From the NCBI GenBank assembly GCA_001508595.1, contig LGHA01000016.1:1-13934 (forward strand): a stretch of DNA of 13,934 nt. Reading direction: 5' to 3'. Under the pieces are notes generated by a model. That model was given only the letters and a program-made list of their open reading frames with translations. It ran no database searches and had not been told where the DNA came from. This document shows, piece after piece, positions 1 through 7,968 of the stretch (the first letter of the stretch is position 1; each line of letters begins with the position of its first letter). A program made the translations under genes and the position numbers. The DNA is from Anaerolineaceae bacterium 46_22. GTDB lineage: Bacteria > Chloroflexota > Anaerolineae > Anaerolineales > Anaerolineaceae.

Positions 1-1
1 T

Positions 2-625
2 GAAGGGTACGGCTTATCCGAAGCACCTACAGCGACGCACTGCAACCCGGTTTTAGGAGAGAATCGTGAGGGTTCTATTGGGCTGCCTTTGCCGAATGTT
101 GATTGCAAGATTGTTGATATTGAAACTGGGGAAAGAGAATGTTCTATTGGTGAAGCAGGGGAGTTATGGGTCAGGGGTCCACAGGTGATGGCTGGGTACC
201 ATCAGCGTCCTGAAGAATCAGCTAATACGCTTGTTGGCGGCTGGCTGCGCACAGGGGATGTCGTACGTATGGATGAGGATGGTTATTTTTACATCGTGGA
301 CCGCAAAAAAGATGTGATAAAAGTGGGTGGGTTCCAGGTTTGGCCAAACGAAATAGAAGCGGTGTTATTTCAGCATCCGAAAATTCGTGAGGCAGCTGTT
401 GCCGGGATCACGGAAACGGATGGGTCAGAGGTTCCAAAAGCATGGGTGGTCTTACGTGAAGGACAAACTGCAACCGCCGAGGAACTGACATTATTTTGTG
501 ATCGTTTCATGACAAGATATAAGATTCCCCGGTACTTCGAATTTCGAGAAAGCCTGCCGCGGACAAGGGTTGGGAAAGTCCTCCGGTGTGAGCTTGTCGC
601 CGAACATTACCGATCGAAGACATAA
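2..625 (+). CDS. AMP-binding acyl-CoA ligase (long-chain fatty-acid type), C-terminal part
   Basis: This is the 3' part of an ANL-superfamily adenylating enzyme. These enzymes activate a carboxylic acid to acyl-AMP and then form the acyl-CoA thioester in the cytoplasm. The frame is open from the left edge, so the start lies outside the window and 207 codons are present. Visible family motifs in order are YGLSEAPTAT (residues 3-12 of the fragment), GELWVRGP with GYHQRPEES, GWLRTGD (about 80-86), DRKKDVIKVGG followed by PNEIE (about 100-119), and the C-terminal PRTRVGKVLR, whose Lys (about 192) is the catalytic lysine of the small lid domain. The spacing is typical of FadD-like fatty acyl-CoA synthetases; substrate chain length cannot be read from this part. 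An internal TTG at 89 could be miscalled as the start, but motif coding continues upstream of it. The stop codon runs into a bidirectional terminator facing ftsH. Confidence 0.9.
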   Translation, partial: EGYGLSEAPTATHCNPVLGENREGSIGLPLPNVDCKIVDIETGERECSIGEAGELWVRGPQVMAGYHQRPEESANTLVGGWLRTGDVVRMDEDGYFYIVDRKKDVIKVGGFQVWPNEIEAVLFQHPKIREAAVAGITETDGSEVPKAWVVLREGQTATAEELTLFCDRFMTRYKIPRYFEFRESLPRTRVGKVLRCELVAEHYRSKT

Positions 626-659
626 AAAAAGGCTGCGAGATTTTCGCAGCCTTTTTTTT
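624..659. terminator. Bidirectional rho-independent terminator
   Basis: A perfect 8-bp stem, GGCTGCGA (631-638) with TCGCAGCC (644-651), encloses a 5-nt loop. It is flanked by seven A (624-630) and eight T (652-659), so either strand's transcript ends in a GC-rich hairpin plus a U-tract. It sits between the convergent acyl-CoA ligase gene (stop at 625) and ftsH (stop at 673) and should terminate both. Confidence 0.9.
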
Positions 660-672
660 GGGTTTACTTTTA

Positions 673-2535
673 TTAGAGGTTGACGATTTCTGGAATGCCG
701 CCATTTTTCTCAACAGGTGTGGGGAAGATTTCATACAAAGCATCTGCGTCCAGGGTTTCAACTTCCAGGAGTTTCTTTGCAATTTTATCCAATTCTTCCC
801 GGTACTGGATCAAAATGTCCTTGGATCGTTTATATGCATCCTGAACAATATTTTGAATCGCCGTGTCAATTTTCTCAGCGATATGTTCTGAGTAGTCCCT
901 TTGTTCAGAGATTTCACGACCCAGGAAGACCAGTTCCTCTTTTTTACCATAGACCATCTGGCCTAATTCCTCGCTCATTCCCAGGCGCATGACCATCGTT
1001 CTTGCCAGCTTTGTGACACGTTCAAGGTCGTTTGACGCGCCAGAGGTGATGTCGTTGAAAACAACTTCCTCTGCTGCGCGTCCACCCAGGAGGCCAATCA
1101 TGTCGCTCATGATCTGACGGCGTGATTTCAGCACGCGGTCTTGTTCAGGGAATGCCATTGTGTAGCCGCCAGCGTCCCCACGGGAAATGATGGATACCTT
1201 TTGGACTGTGTCAGCTTCGGGGAGTGCGTTGAGAACCACGGCGTGCCCTGCTTCGTGATATGCGATGATCTTCTTCTCATCCTCGTTGATCAAGCGGCTT
1301 TTCCGTTCAGGTCCGGCAATAACACGTTCAATGGCTTCCATAAACTCAGAATGCTCAATAATTTTCTTGTCACGGCGCGCTGCCAGGATGGCTGCTTCGT
1401 TGACAAGGTTTTCAATATCCGCACCAACAAAACCGGGGGTTGATCGGGCGATGTCGTATAAATCAACATCGGGAGAGACGGGTTTACCCTTGACATGAAC
1501 GTTTAGGATTTGTTCTCTGCCTTTGATATCCGGGCGATCCAGCACAACCCGTCGATCAAAGCGACCAGGGCGGAGAAGGGCGGGGTCGAGGATATCGGGG
1601 CGGTTTGTCGCTGCAATGATGATCACATTGGTGTCAGTATCGAAGCCATCCATTTCAACCAGCAGCTGGTTCAGGGTCTGCTCGCGTTCGTCATGGCTGC
1701 CGCCTAACCCAGCACCACGGTGGCGTCCAACCGCGTCGATTTCGTCCACAAAGACAATGGCGGGGGAATGTCGTTTAGCCTGTTCAAAAAGATCGCGAAC
1801 ACGGCTGGCACCAACGCCTACAAACATTTCAACGAACTCAGAGCCAGAAATTGAGAAGAACGGAACCCCAGCCTCGCCGGATACAGCTTTTGCCATGAGC
1901 GTTTTTCCTGTGCCGGGTGCACCAACGAGGAGAACACCTTTGGGGATGCGAGCACCAAGTGCAATGAATTTTTGAGGTTCGCGCAAAAATTCTACAACTT
2001 CTTGCAGCTCTTCCTTTGCCTCATCGACACCTGCCACGTCCTCAAACGTTACTGTGGGGTGATCACCGGAAAACATACGGGCTTTGGATTTCCCAAAGGA
2101 CATGGCTGCGTTGTTGCTTCCCTGCGCCTGCCTGAAAATAAAAAATAACATACCAATAAAGAGCAGAAATGGCAAAATGTAACTGGCGATCGAAACGATT
2201 CCCAGGACCGGGCTGGGCAATTTGATATCAATGGATACTTTATCTGCAGAAAGATCTTCTGGCTGGACGCCGAGTTCAACCAATTGCTCGATCAGCGGTG
2301 AACTTGGGTCTTTTGTGGACGTCTTGATTTCATCGCTGTTTTTATACGTGATCTCTAAGAAGCTGTCATCTTCAATGATCGAGTCGATTTTGCCAGCTTT
2401 CAGATCGGTGGCAACCTGATTGATTGGGATTTCATCTACGCCTGCAGCTTGTTGATTTACAGTAAAGAATACCATCGCAATAATTGCTATAAAAAGCATT
2501 ATATAGATGATAAACGATTGGTTTCCTGATTTCAC
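673..2535 (-). CDS. ftsH: ATP-dependent zinc metalloprotease FtsH
   Basis: FtsH is a membrane-anchored hexameric AAA+ protease that extracts and degrades misfolded membrane proteins and selected cytosolic regulators. The 620-residue protein has the family's standard length and layout. A first membrane segment lies at about 8-25, a short extracytoplasmic domain at 26-108, and a second membrane segment at about 110-135. The AAA+ module has Walker A GAPGTGKT (205-212), Walker B VFVDEID (261-267), and a second region of homology with arginine fingers R322 and R325 in LRPGRFD. The M41 zinc-protease motif HEAGH is at 427-431, and the third zinc ligand is probably D503 in TSGASNDL. All key residues are intact. 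The start is GTG at 2533-2535, supported by an excellent Shine-Dalgarno GGAGGA (2540-2545) four bases upstream. It appears to be transcribed from its own promoter and to end at the shared terminator. Confidence 0.97.
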   Translation of the reverse strand: MKSGNQSFIIYIMLFIAIIAMVFFTVNQQAAGVDEIPINQVATDLKAGKIDSIIEDDSFLEITYKNSDEIKTSTKDPSSPLIEQLVELGVQPEDLSADKVSIDIKLPSPVLGIVSIASYILPFLLFIGMLFFIFRQAQGSNNAAMSFGKSKARMFSGDHPTVTFEDVAGVDEAKEELQEVVEFLREPQKFIALGARIPKGVLLVGAPGTGKTLMAKAVSGEAGVPFFSISGSEFVEMFVGVGASRVRDLFEQAKRHSPAIVFVDEIDAVGRHRGAGLGGSHDEREQTLNQLLVEMDGFDTDTNVIIIAATNRPDILDPALLRPGRFDRRVVLDRPDIKGREQILNVHVKGKPVSPDVDLYDIARSTPGFVGADIENLVNEAAILAARRDKKIIEHSEFMEAIERVIAGPERKSRLINEDEKKIIAYHEAGHAVVLNALPEADTVQKVSIISRGDAGGYTMAFPEQDRVLKSRRQIMSDMIGLLGGRAAEEVVFNDITSGASNDLERVTKLARTMVMRLGMSEELGQMVYGKKEELVFLGREISEQRDYSEHIAEKIDTAIQNIVQDAYKRSKDILIQYREELDKIAKKLLEVETLDADALYEIFPTPVEKNGGIPEIVNL

Positions 2536-2583
2536 TTAGTCCTCCAGAATTAAAAATTTTCTATCTTAAATTTTTACTTTGGT

Positions 2584-2612
2584 ATTATACCAACCGGAAT
2601 AGGGGTTTACCA
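2584..2612 (-). promoter_or_regulatory. Putative ftsH promoter with palindrome over the -10
   Basis: On the minus strand a perfect TATAAT (2584-2589) lies 17 bp from a weak -35 TGGTAA (2607-2612). It would start transcription near 2577, about 40 nt before the GTG of ftsH. The -10 is embedded in a perfect 15-bp palindrome, TTGGTATAATACCAA (2579-2593), which might be coincidence or an operator. The match is by eye only. Confidence 0.5.
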
Positions 2613-2685
2613 GTATTTTGTATAATAGTTAATAAATCTTATAGAATTGGGCAAATGAGATGTTTTGACGGCGAAATCAGCTTGC

Positions 2686-3018
2686 TTATTCAGGTAATTC
2701 TGTAAACTGGTTTAAGATTGGATGGCATTCACTGCAGCCAACATAAGGGTCTTCAACGACCTGGTGGCTTTTCGTACAGTATGCAGAAATTTTAACTTTC
2801 TGACCAATGCCTAAAAAGCCTGATTTTATTTCGCCAGAGAGGATCATATGGGGGCAGGTGTTTGCCTTGACGATGTCCGGAACCGGGCAGGTCTTGCAGT
2901 GCTTGATTTCCCAGGGCGGGTTCGAATCCACAATCAAGCGGCATTCTTCATGGTGCCGGCCGCGATGGTAATCACCATAGAAATAGGGACATTCTTTGCC
3001 AGTTATAGGAACTTTCAT
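2686..3018 (-). CDS. Small cysteine-rich protein, unknown function
   Basis: I do not recognise a named family. The 110-residue protein, if started at the ATG at 3016-3018, holds eight cysteines: C10, C26, a CxxC pair C41/C44, C55, C81, and a second CxxC pair C95/C98. It also has many histidines, notably a HRGRHH stretch near 18-23. There is no signal peptide or membrane segment, so a cytoplasmic metal-binding protein (zinc or iron-sulfur) is the most natural reading; this is inference. The ATG has a good Shine-Dalgarno GTGAGG (3025-3030) six bases upstream. The frame also offers a GTG at 3028-3030, adding four residues, but that GTG is part of the same Shine-Dalgarno and has none of its own. 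It lies 62 nt downstream of efp on the same strand with no clear terminator between them, so it may be co-transcribed with efp. Confidence 0.75.
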   Translation of the reverse strand: MKVPITGKECPYFYGDYHRGRHHEECRLIVDSNPPWEIKHCKTCPVPDIVKANTCPHMILSGEIKSGFLGIGQKVKISAYCTKSHQVVEDPYVGCSECHPILNQFTELPE

Positions 3019-3080
3019 AAACTGCCTCACTTGTGATCGATTCCCCTGGTGGGGGGATAACGAGTGATGAAATTGCCAGT

Positions 3081-3638
3081 TTAGACTCTTGTGACGTATT
3101 CGCCGTTGCGTGTATCGACGCGAATGGTGTCCCCTTGCTCGACAAAGGAGGGCACCTGAACCTCTAAACCTGTTTCTGTAATGACTTTTTTGGTCACACC
3201 GGTGGCGGTATCGCCGCGAACGGAGGGCTCAGCTCTTGTGATCAGGAGGTCTACCGAGGTGGGTAATTCGACATCGAGGGCTTCTGTGGTGTAAAACATA
3301 AGCTTTACATCCATGTTGGGTTTCAAGAATTCAGCCTGGTCACCAACGATCTCTTTGTTGACGGGATATTGTTCGTAGGTCTGATTGTCCATAAAATAGA
3401 AAAACCGGTCGTCTGCATACAGGAACTGGGCGTTGTGATAATCCAGCCGCACATCCTGCACGCGATTGCCGGAGTTGAAAGTCATATCCAGTGTCGTGCC
3501 CTTGCGAAGGTCACGAGCTTTAATTCGAATCGTCGCCTGCCCGCGGCCCGGTTTGTTGTGGGCATAATCTAATACTTTATATAAACTGCCGTCCTGCTCA
3601 AAGGTTACACCTTTGCGTAATTCATTTACGTCAATCAT
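3081..3638 (-). CDS. efp: Translation elongation factor P
   Basis: EF-P binds between the ribosomal P and E sites and helps form peptide bonds at polyproline stretches. The 185-residue protein has the full three-domain length: N-terminal KOW-like domain (1-64), central OB domain (65-126) and C-terminal OB domain (127-185), ending in the typical GDTIRVDTRNGEYVTRV. The loop that reaches the P-site tRNA reads NKPGRGQAT, so the tip residue is Arg32 (codon at 3543-3545), where many EF-Ps have a lysine that is modified by EpmA/EpmB. The start is ATG at 3636-3638 with Shine-Dalgarno AAGGAA (3649-3654) about ten bases upstream. A strong promoter precedes it. The small cysteine-rich gene follows 62 nt downstream and may share the transcript. 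Identity is secure; the modification state cannot be known from the sequence. Confidence 0.97.
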   Translation of the reverse strand: MIDVNELRKGVTFEQDGSLYKVLDYAHNKPGRGQATIRIKARDLRKGTTLDMTFNSGNRVQDVRLDYHNAQFLYADDRFFYFMDNQTYEQYPVNKEIVGDQAEFLKPNMDVKLMFYTTEALDVELPTSVDLLITRAEPSVRGDTATGVTKKVITETGLEVQVPSFVEQGDTIRVDTRNGEYVTRV

Positions 3639-3683
3639 ATATTTGTTCTTCCTTCTAAATCATCTAATAAAAATAGCTAAAGG

Positions 3684-3712
3684 ATTATAGCGCACTCCTG
3701 AGAGCTTTACAA
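3684..3712 (-). promoter_or_regulatory. Sigma-70-type promoter of efp
   Basis: Minus strand: -35 TTGTAA (3707-3712, four of six consensus bases), exactly 17 bp of spacer, and a perfect -10 TATAAT (3684-3689). The predicted start, near 3677, gives a leader of about 40 nt before the efp ATG. It is the best-formed promoter in the window. Confidence 0.7.
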
Positions 3713-3753
3713 GTCGTTTGGCGCTTGCAAGGGGCAATTTACAGCAATGATTA

Positions 3754-5814
3754 TCATGAAAATGATTTATTTTTATTGTATAGTTGCCGCTCGAACTGTT
3801 TAACCTCATTAGTGGGTTGTTGACAGGTATGACCCAGGCAAACATAGGCTGTTGGGAGATCGTCAAGCATGTTGCGGTCCTCCAGTAGGCTTGGGAGTTC
3901 CTTGGTTTCACCCATGCCGCCATACCTTGATGCGATCACGCTGTCAGGACGATATTTGCTCCGATAAATCTTGAGGAAGGGTTCGATTGTTTCCACACCC
4001 CCGCTGCTGACCAGAGCAATCTGCTGCGCGGGATGACTCATGAGGTCAGCCATTTCTAACCAATATCCAAATCCGGAGGGATAATTCCTGGCTTGCGAAT
4101 ATACCATCCTGACCATATTTATGAATTGCTCCAGGGATTCGGTGTCGTGCTCATACTGCGCCAAGAGCCAATGAGCCTTCGCTGCAAGGGCATTGCCTGA
4201 GGGAACAGCATTGTCCTGTAGATTTATTGGACGCAGGAGCAAATCAGAAAGGTTTGCATGTGTATCATAGTAAAGATGCCCCTCTCCCTTGAATTCAGAG
4301 CGCATGATCCCAAAAATCTCCCTCATCTTTGAAAAAATAGATGGCGAGAAGTCAATCTCATAGACTGCACGCAAAGCTAAAACCATCCCGGCGTAATCTT
4401 CAAGGGTACCGGGGTTGTCTGCTTTTCCCTGGCTCCAGGACCGCATTAAACTACCAGTTTTATCCTGGAGATGGGTCAGCAGGAAATTAAGCGCATCCTT
4501 TGCTGCGGTAAGGTATCTCTCTTGCTCAAGCAATAAGCCCGCTTCAGCAAAAGCCTGGATCACCAATGTATTCCAGGATGTGATGATCTTGTCATCTTTA
4601 GTGGGTGGGGCAAGCTTTTTTCTGGTCTCTCTCAGAATTGAGAAAATTAAGGATAGTTCTCCAAGCAAGTTGTCGATCCCCGTATTTAGTTTTTCTGCAA
4701 GCACATGCAAATTATCTTTATAACGAAGGATCAATAAACCATCCTCAAAGTTTCCTTCTCCAGGCAAATCCATCGTATTTTGCATTAGTGTTAACTGTTC
4801 TTGAGATAAGGCATGCTTCAAGGCATCCATTCGCCAGGCGTAGTAACGACCTTCTCCATCAACGGTATCAGCATCCAGGCTGGCATAAAAGCCGCCATCC
4901 GGGTGAGCCAATTCCCTCAGGATAAAATCTAAAGTATTTGTTGCGACATGTTTGTAAACAGAGTCACCGGTTAGTGCAAAAGCATGTAAATAGACCTGGG
5001 CAAGCAAAGCATTGTCATAAAGCATCTTTTCGAAATGGGGTACCAGCCAGCTGGCATCCGTGCTGTATCGATGAAAGCCGCCGCCGACGATGTCATACAT
5101 GCCTCCCTGAGCCATGTGATTAAGCGAATGGATTGCCATTTGTTGTGCAATATGGTCCCCTTTCATCGCACGTTGAATCAAGAATTGGATCAGCATGGCT
5201 TGAGGGAATTTGGGGCCGTTTCCCCATCCACCCCTTTGCCAGTCATAATTTTGATAAAGATCCTGAACGATAGAATCCAGATTAATCATTTGTTTAGCAT
5301 TGTCAGGCACTTGAAATTGGGACTGTACAGCGCTTGTCAGCACCTGAGCATTTTTTTGTACCGCCTGAGGATTGTTATGCCAAACATCGATCACAGATCT
5401 TAAAACCTGTGTGAATGATGGCATGCCATATGCGGAAATGGGAGGAAAGTAAGTGCCGCCGTAAAATGGTTTGAGGTCCGGGGTTAAAAACACGCTCATT
5501 GGCCATCCCCCCCGGCCTGTCAGAGCAACGACAGCGCGCATATAAATATCATCCAGGTCGGGGCGTTCTTCACGATCCACTTTGATGCTGATGAAATGCT
5601 CATTTAGAATTGATGCTGTTTGTGGATCTTCGAAGGATTCGTGTGCCATGACATGGCACCAATGACACGCAGCATACCCGATGCTCAGAAAGATCGGCTT
5701 ATTTTCAACGCTTGCTTTTGTTAACGCCTCTTCACCCCAGGGGTACCAATCAACAGGATTATCCTGGTGTTGGCGGAGGTAGGGGGAGGATGCATTTTTC
5801 AATCTATTTGTCAT
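3754..5814 (-). CDS. Thioredoxin-domain protein of the YyaL/SPATA20 (DUF255) family
   Basis: This 686-residue protein belongs to a widely conserved but functionally unsettled family that includes B. subtilis YyaL and human SPATA20. The N-terminus carries the family signature [21 protein letters not shown] (from about residue 10). A thioredoxin-like fold follows with the CxxC motif ACHWCH (C50 and C53), then [13 protein letters not shown] and [12 protein letters not shown] near 100-110. From about 180 onward the sequence matches the (alpha/alpha)6 six-hairpin glycosidase-like barrel, for example [17 protein letters not shown] and [12 protein letters not shown]. No signal peptide is seen, so a cytoplasmic location is expected. 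The start is ATG at 5812-5814, fitting the conserved N-terminus, with only a modest Shine-Dalgarno (GGGAAA). A redox or chaperone-linked role is plausible from the CxxC but is inference; no substrate can be named. It lies 115 nt upstream of efp, which has its own promoter. Confidence 0.9.
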   Translation of the reverse strand: MTNRLKNASSPYLRQHQDNPVDWYPWGEEALTKASVENKPIFLSIGYAACHWCHVMAHESFEDPQTASILNEHFISIKVDREERPDLDDIYMRAVVALTGRGGWPMSVFLTPDLKPFYGGTYFPPISAYGMPSFTQVLRSVIDVWHNNPQAVQKNAQVLTSAVQSQFQVPDNAKQMINLDSIVQDLYQNYDWQRGGWGNGPKFPQAMLIQFLIQRAMKGDHIAQQMAIHSLNHMAQGGMYDIVGGGFHRYSTDASWLVPHFEKMLYDNALLAQVYLHAFALTGDSVYKHVATNTLDFILRELAHPDGGFYASLDADTVDGEGRYYAWRMDALKHALSQEQLTLMQNTMDLPGEGNFEDGLLILRYKDNLHVLAEKLNTGIDNLLGELSLIFSILRETRKKLAPPTKDDKIITSWNTLVIQAFAEAGLLLEQERYLTAAKDALNFLLTHLQDKTGSLMRSWSQGKADNPGTLEDYAGMVLALRAVYEIDFSPSIFSKMREIFGIMRSEFKGEGHLYYDTHANLSDLLLRPINLQDNAVPSGNALAAKAHWLLAQYEHDTESLEQFINMVRMVYSQARNYPSGFGYWLEMADLMSHPAQQIALVSSGGVETIEPFLKIYRSKYRPDSVIASRYGGMGETKELPSLLEDRNMLDDLPTAYVCLGHTCQQPTNEVKQFERQLYNKNKSFS

Positions 5815-5889
5815 AAATATTTCCCATGAATATGGTCCAGTGCAAAAGGGACTTGATTTGATGGATTAAAAGCTTTATAAGTAAACTGC

Positions 5890-5897
5890 ATTATAAT
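5890..5897. promoter_or_regulatory. Possible divergent -10 element
   Basis: The 191-bp gap between the divergent YyaL-like gene and the acyltransferase gene is AT-rich. It contains ATTATAAT, which reads as a perfect TATAAT on both strands (minus 5890-5895, plus 5892-5897). Neither orientation has a convincing -35 at 16-18 bp, so this is a weak call. No other structure or open frame was seen in the gap. Confidence 0.25.
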
Positions 5898-6005
5898 TTT
5901 ATTGGATTTTTTAATAATATGATACGCCTGGGTCCTGTCTTTTCGTAACCTACCGGCAGCCTTTTGGTTAATCTAAGTGATAGTATCAATTTATTTTGAG
6001 AGGAC

Positions 6006-7139
6006 ATGATGATTACAGTAAAGAAAATTGACTTAAATTCAAAATCAGAGATCAACCGCTTTGTCCAGTTTCCCTTCGATTTATATGAGGGTCATCCCCA
6101 ATGGGTGCCGCCTTTTATTTCCGATGTACGAACGATGTTAAACCCTGAAAAGCATCCGTATTATGAGCACTCAGATGCCGAATTTTTTATCGCAGAGAGG
6201 GAAGGCGAGGTCGTGGGCAGGATTGTTGCCCTGGAAAACAAACCTTTCAATCAGTACCATGATAAGAAGGATGCCGAGTTTTACCTTTTTGAGTGCATTA
6301 ATGACCAGGAAGTTGCTAACGCCCTTTTTGAAACGGTCATTACTTGGGCACGGGAAAGGGGATTGAATAAGCTGGTCGGGCCGAAGGGTTTTGGTCCACT
6401 GGATGGTTATGGCATCCAAATTGAGGGGTTTGAGCATCGTCAAATGATGAATATGATGAATTATAACTATCCCTATTATCGAGACCTTGTTGAAAACCTG
6501 GGTTTTGAAAAAGTAGTCGATTTTGTCTCCAGCTATATTCAACCCCAAGATTTCCAATTGTCTCCGAAAGTGCGAAAAGCAGCCGAAATTGCCAAAAAGC
6601 GCGGCTCTTTTACCGTATTAAATTTCAAGAACAAACGGGAATTGTTAAAGTGGGCAGATTCCATTGGAGAGGCTTATAACAAAGCTTTTGTGGACAATTG
6701 GGAATATTATCCGCTGTCTCAAAATGAGATTGATTTTGTGGTGAAGAATGTCATGACCATTGTTGATCCGGATTTGATTAAAATCATCACCAAAGATGAA
6801 AAAGTTGTTGGCTTTGTCTTGCCGTTCCCGGATGTTTCTGCGGCTATGCAGAAAAACAAGGGGAAGCTAGGACCTTTAGCGATATTGCGGCTGCTGATGG
6901 AGATCAAGCAAACGGATTGGATTGCTTTTAATGGGGTTGGAATATTACCAGAATATCATGGGCTGGGAGGTAATGCCATCATGTATGTTGAACTTGAACA
7001 ATCAATGCATGCGAACGACCAATTTGTTCATGCGGAATTGACCCAGGTTGCGGAAACCGCTGAGCAGATGCGGAAAGACCTGAAAAACCTTGGTGTGAAA
7101 TTTTATAAAAATCATCGTGTTTATCAACGGGATATTTAA
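6006..7139 (+). CDS. GNAT-superfamily N-acyltransferase, YghO-like
   Basis: The 377-residue protein resembles the large, uncharacterised acyl-CoA N-acyltransferase family that includes E. coli YghO. Recognisable traits are the N-terminal HPQWVPPFISDVRTMLNP stretch (about 30-47), then HPYYEHSDAEFFIAEREGEVVGRIVA (about 50-75), a typical GNAT beta-strand pair. In the middle is the GPKGFGPLDGYG stretch (about 124-135), and near the C-terminus NGVGILPEYHGLGGNA (about 309-324), which corresponds to the acetyl-CoA pyrophosphate-binding region. Two tandem GNAT-like folds are likely. Acceptor and acyl donor cannot be inferred. No membrane segment is seen. Tandem ATGs occur at 6006 and 6009; the Shine-Dalgarno GAGAGGA (5998-6004) is better spaced from the second, so the true start may be 6009. 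It is followed after 47 nt by the DUF4230-like gene and may share a transcript with it. Confidence 0.8.
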   Translation: MMITVKKIDLNSKSEINRFVQFPFDLYEGHPQWVPPFISDVRTMLNPEKHPYYEHSDAEFFIAEREGEVVGRIVALENKPFNQYHDKKDAEFYLFECINDQEVANALFETVITWARERGLNKLVGPKGFGPLDGYGIQIEGFEHRQMMNMMNYNYPYYRDLVENLGFEKVVDFVSSYIQPQDFQLSPKVRKAAEIAKKRGSFTVLNFKNKRELLKWADSIGEAYNKAFVDNWEYYPLSQNEIDFVVKNVMTIVDPDLIKIITKDEKVVGFVLPFPDVSAAMQKNKGKLGPLAILRLLMEIKQTDWIAFNGVGILPEYHGLGGNAIMYVELEQSMHANDQFVHAELTQVAETAEQMRKDLKNLGVKFYKNHRVYQRDI

Positions 7140-7186
7140 ATTGTTTCTATCCCAATTGTTGTGTTCACTGTGAAAGAGAAGTTAAG

Positions 7187-7861
7187 ATGGAAAATGAAAA
7201 ATCATCGATCAGTCTCATTAAAATTTTATTGATCATTTTGCTGGTTACCGTCATAGGTTCGATCCTGTTTTTTGCATTTACGATTAATCGAACTATTAAC
7301 GCTGCAGTCTCACCTATACAGAATGTCAACCGCTCGATCAGCACCCAGGTTTCAAAATTGCTTAATCCCACGCCGACTGTCATCCCTGATCCGGTAACGA
7401 TTATTCGCGAAATTCAATCCCTGGCACGGCTGGAAACTATACAATACTCAATAGAAAAAGTGATCACGGCTGAGATCAACCAGGGCGTTTTTGGGCCGTT
7501 ATTTGGTGATCGTTTATTGTTTGTTGCGCGCGGGTATGTGATTGCCGGGGTTGATCTTTCTAAAATTGGCACAAAAGATCTGCGTTTGGAAAATGGTGTA
7601 TTACACGTTGTACTCCCAGAAGCCGAGGTTTTTGTGGCAACACTCAATAATGATGATTCCTTTGTTTACGATCGCACCACAGGAATATTACGCAAAAGTG
7701 ACCAGGATTTAGAGACAAATGCACGGCAAGTTGCTGAGGGCGAGATCATGAAGGCTGCGCTTGAAGACGGTATTTTAGTACAGGCACAGCAAAACGCTGA
7801 AGTTTACCTGGAACGCTTGTTTAATACCCTGGGTTATCAGCAGGTTGTTTTTGAGGATTGA
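7187..7861 (+). CDS. DUF4230-like single-span membrane protein
   Basis: This 224-residue protein has a short charged N-terminus, one strongly hydrophobic segment at about 9-31, then a linker rich in Pro and Thr (about 60-69, NPTPTVIPDP). A soluble domain follows that should lie outside the membrane. The domain reads like DUF4230: an opening LARLETIQYSIEKVI, a strand-rich core with VARGYVIAGVDLSKI, then VLHVVLPEAEVFVATL, and a helical C-terminus with several Ala and Gln (ILVQAQQNAEVYLERLF). The biochemical role of DUF4230 is not known to me. The ATG at 7187 is preceded by a weak AGAGAAG Shine-Dalgarno. It follows the acyltransferase gene by 47 nt on the same strand, and a common transcript is likely but not proven. 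The family assignment is from memory and could be off, but the gene itself is secure. Confidence 0.75.
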   Translation: MENEKSSISLIKILLIILLVTVIGSILFFAFTINRTINAAVSPIQNVNRSISTQVSKLLNPTPTVIPDPVTIIREIQSLARLETIQYSIEKVITAEINQGVFGPLFGDRLLFVARGYVIAGVDLSKIGTKDLRLENGVLHVVLPEAEVFVATLNNDDSFVYDRTTGILRKSDQDLETNARQVAEGEIMKAALEDGILVQAQQNAEVYLERLFNTLGYQQVVFED

Positions 7862-7900
7862 GGTTGCTTTTCGATGTGAGAATAGTTCTCTATGAAGCAC

Positions 7901-7928
7901 TTAACAGACTAAAGGTTTGCTATAGCAT
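7901..7928 (+). promoter_or_regulatory. Candidate promoter of the molybdenum hydroxylase gene
   Basis: TTAACA (7901-7906, five of six -35 bases) and TAGCAT (7923-7928, four of six -10 bases) are separated by 16 bp, about 40 nt before the hydroxylase ATG. The overlapping TATAGC at 7921 would leave too short a spacer. The evidence is modest. Confidence 0.3.
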
Positions 7929-7968
7929 CACTTTATTGTTGGCTTGAAAAAACTTAAGGAATTTCCAA

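Noticed and set aside
89..625. TTG at 89 as the start of the acyl-CoA ligase
   Set aside because: The same frame is open to the window edge and encodes the conserved YGLSEAP motif upstream, so the gene is a fragment cut by the window, not a short protein.
1141..1975. Open frames on the + strand opposite ftsH (1141-1443, 1523-1975)
   Set aside because: They lie entirely antisense to the well-supported ftsH, have no Shine-Dalgarno and encode low-complexity, Arg/Ser-rich sequence typical of shadow frames.
3042..3057. TCCCC/GGGGA hairpin between efp and the cysteine-rich gene, considered as a terminator
   Set aside because: The stem is only 5 bp and no T-tract follows on the minus strand, so termination is not supported.
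3741..3762. Fur-box-like AT-rich inverted sequence with ATGATTATCATG and ATGATT near the end of the YyaL-like gene
   Set aside because: It spans that gene's stop codon, lies over 25 bp upstream of the efp -35 and the dyad is imperfect; no iron-related gene is nearby.
7878..7890. GAGAA-TAG-TTCTC hairpin after the DUF4230-like gene
   Set aside because: A 5-bp stem with no U-run; too weak to call a terminator or operator.
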